Shown: positions 62,786 to 64,000 of the stretch, piece by piece
Layout of the letters: each line of letters begins with the position of its first letter
How positions within the stretch are numbered: position 1 is the stretch's first letter
Assembly: GCF_003323735.1 (NCBI RefSeq)
Contig: NZ_QOIM01000023.1
Span: 1-64,000, forward strand
Direction of reading: 5' to 3'
Length of the DNA stretch: 64,000 nucleotides
From: Streptomyces reniochalinae
Lineage (GTDB): Bacteria; Actinomycetota; Actinomycetes; Streptomycetales; Streptomycetaceae
Position numbers and translations under genes: made by a program
The notes under the pieces: model-generated
The model's input: the letters and a program-made list of their open reading frames with translations, nothing else
Told to the model about the DNA's origin: nothing
The model's database searches: none

Positions 62786-63778
62786 ATGTCACCCCGGCTC
62801 GACAACGGGATATCCGACCCCGCTGATATGCAGGTCGCGACAGCTCCCGCCGTTCCGGAGCAGCACAGCCCGGACCGGCTGCCGGATACCCACCCCCTGC
62901 CTACCGACGCCCTCACAGGCGACCAGGCGAGCCCGGAAGCAATCGCCGAGGCGGTCGAAGCCGACCTCTTCGAGCAGTTCCAGCTCCCTGAGATCCCACC
63001 CTATGACGAGGTCGGTCCGCTGGACGCGCGGGCCCTGTCCAAGACGCTCTTCCGGCGTCTGGAGACCCTCGAAGAGGGCACTCACGAATACGCGTACGTA
63101 CGCAACACGCTGGTCGAACTCAACCTCGCCCTGGTGAAGTTCGCGGCCTCCAGGTTCCGCTCCCGCAGCGAGCCCATGGAGGACATCGTCCAGGTCGGCA
63201 CCATCGGCCTCATCAAGGCGATCGACCGCTTCGAACTCGACCGCGGCGTGGAGTTCCCCACCTTCGCCATGCCGACCATCGTCGGCGAGATCAAGCGCTT
63301 CTTCCGCGACACGTCCTGGTCGGTACGCGTACCCCGCCGCCTCCAGGAGCTCCGGCTCGACCTGGCCAAGGCGGGCGACGAACTCGCCCAGAAGCTGGAC
63401 CGGGCACCGACGGTCGAGGAGCTGGCCCAGCGGCTCAACATCTCCACCGAGGACGTCGTCGAGGGCATGGCGGCGAGCAACGCCTACACCGCCAGCTCGC
63501 TGGACGCGCAGCCCGAGGAGGACGACACCGAGGGCGCTCTGGCCGACCGCATCGGCTACGAGGACCACGGCCTCGAAGGCATCGAGTACGTCGAGTCACT
63601 CAAGCCGCTGATCGCCGAGCTCCCGGCCCGCGACCGCAAGATCCTCTCGCTGCGGTTCGTGGCGAACATGACCCAGTCGGAGATCGGTGAGGAACTCGGC
63701 ATCTCGCAGATGCACGTCTCCCGTCTCCTCTCCCGCACCCTGGGCAAGCTCCGCAAGGGGCTGATGATCGAGGAGTGA
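62786..63778 (+). CDS. SigB/SigF-family RNA polymerase sigma factor
   Basis: 330 residues. An N-terminal 70-residue acidic extension precedes region 2 (VELNLALVKFAASRFRSRSE, then MEDIVQVGTIGLIKAIDRFE and FPTFAMPTIVGEIKRFFRDT), region 3 (TVEELAQRLNISTEDVVEGM) and region 4 with helix-turn-helix NMTQSEIGEELGISQMHVSR. It belongs to the stress/development group that recognises GNNT/GGGTA promoters. ATG 62786 has GGAGG 6 nt upstream. Control by the adjacent kinase and antagonist through partner switching is inferred. It may be the sigI orthologue by position, but other paralogues are close in sequence. Confidence 0.94.
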   Translation: MSPRLDNGISDPADMQVATAPAVPEQHSPDRLPDTHPLPTDALTGDQASPEAIAEAVEADLFEQFQLPEIPPYDEVGPLDARALSKTLFRRLETLEEGTHEYAYVRNTLVELNLALVKFAASRFRSRSEPMEDIVQVGTIGLIKAIDRFELDRGVEFPTFAMPTIVGEIKRFFRDTSWSVRVPRRLQELRLDLAKAGDELAQKLDRAPTVEELAQRLNISTEDVVEGMAASNAYTASSLDAQPEEDDTEGALADRIGYEDHGLEGIEYVESLKPLIAELPARDRKILSLRFVANMTQSEIGEELGISQMHVSRLLSRTLGKLRKGLMIEE

Positions 63779-63824
63779 CGCGGGGCGCCCCACGCGGCGA
63801 CGCGTGTGCGGCTCACTCCGTGTG

Positions 63825-63873
63825 CCGAGGGCCCGGCCGGACGGTGACCACACCAGTCCGGCCGGGCCCTCGG
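63825..63873. terminator. Bidirectional terminator
   Basis: Perfect 18-bp arms CCGAGGGCCCGGCCGGAC / GTCCGGCCGGGCCCTCGG with a 13-nt loop, between the convergent sigma factor gene and the gene at the right edge. Confidence 0.92.
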
Positions 63874-63894
63874 CCGTGCCGGGGCAGCACGGAG

Positions 63895-64000
63895 TCACTC
63901 CGTGCGCAGCGCGCTGTCCAGGATGCGTTCGAGCGTCGTCAGGTCCGCCTGCGAGAGGCCGCGCAGAGCGGGGGGCGGTGTGTCGGAGACCCGTGCCATC
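63895..64000 (-). CDS. C-terminal end of an unidentified gene (partial)
   Basis: The last 35 codons of a minus-strand frame are visible, ending LRGLSQADLTTLERILDSAL then RTE and a TGA stop at 63897-63895. The helical LSxxDLxxLERIL pattern is reminiscent of the C-terminal helix of MarR-type regulators, but this is a guess from a short piece. An ATG at 63999 exists, yet the gene most likely continues beyond the window. Confidence 0.5.
   Translation of the reverse strand, partial: MARVSDTPPPALRGLSQADLTTLERILDSALRTE

Overview
The window reads as chromosomal DNA of a Streptomyces or a very close relative. It is GC-rich, has GTG and TTG starts, many start codons placed 6-7 nt after a TANNNT-like hexamer, and hairpin terminators without a U-run. 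It carries a canonical 87-residue WhiB, SpoIIM and RDD proteins, and an rRNA leader of the streptomycete type. No transposon, phage, CRISPR array or tRNA was seen. From memory, the order manA, SIS protein, Trm112, manB, DUF3499, metallopeptidase, whiB, fbiA, fbiB, GDP-mannose pyrophosphorylase, LCP, acyl-CoA dehydrogenase, purE, purK, gtrA follows the mycobacterial block around Rv3255c-Rv3277, so most of the window is an old actinobacterial core neighbourhood.

Layout. 1-455: leader and promoters of an rRNA operon that runs off the left edge. 455-5.3 kb: divergent SpoIIM and RDD membrane proteins, an unknown protein, and ahcY. 6-8.4 kb: a one-polypeptide IIB-IIC-IIA phosphotransferase permease. 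8.5-15.7 kb: a cation-efflux protein and the mannose block (manA, SIS isomerase-like protein, Trm112, manB), then DUF3499 and a zincin-like protein that lacks the full metal motif. 15.8-21.4 kb: a 1317-residue membrane glycosyltransferase coupled to an exported DUF5719 protein. 22-27.4 kb: whiB, a cysteine-dioxygenase-like protein, fbiA-fbiB of coenzyme F420 synthesis, and an AlkA-like glycosylase.

27.5-44.1 kb is an envelope region: a GDP-mannose pyrophosphorylase, an exported PGRP-type amidase, five LytR-CpsA-Psr (LCP) glycopolymer ligases, a second family 2 glycosyltransferase and UDP-glucose 6-dehydrogenase, with a thioesterase, a VOC protein and a CGNR regulator interspersed. Together the genes make activated mannose and glucuronate, polymerise sugars and attach polymers to peptidoglycan. 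44.3-55 kb: acyl-CoA dehydrogenase, a TolB-amidohydrolase fusion, an M19 dipeptidase translationally coupled to purE, purK, gtrA, and a two-component system. 55.4-56.9 kb: a POT peptide transporter.

57-61 kb holds a three-gene surface cluster: an LPKTG-anchored protein, a DUF916-like single-pass protein, and a single-pass protein with a neocarzinostatin-like domain. It resembles in logic the LPXTG/DUF916/WxL clusters of Firmicutes and is the best candidate here for an undescribed system. 61-64 kb: a partner-switching module (RsbW-like kinase, STAS antagonist, SigB/F-type sigma factor) with a sigma-B-type promoter in front of the antagonist gene, and the end of an unidentified gene at the right edge.

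A recurring feature is short degenerate tandem repeats in intergenic DNA (2.64, 3.7, 12.3-12.5, 21.8-22.0, 56.96 and 59.8 kb). All functional calls are from reading the sequence; no database search was possible.
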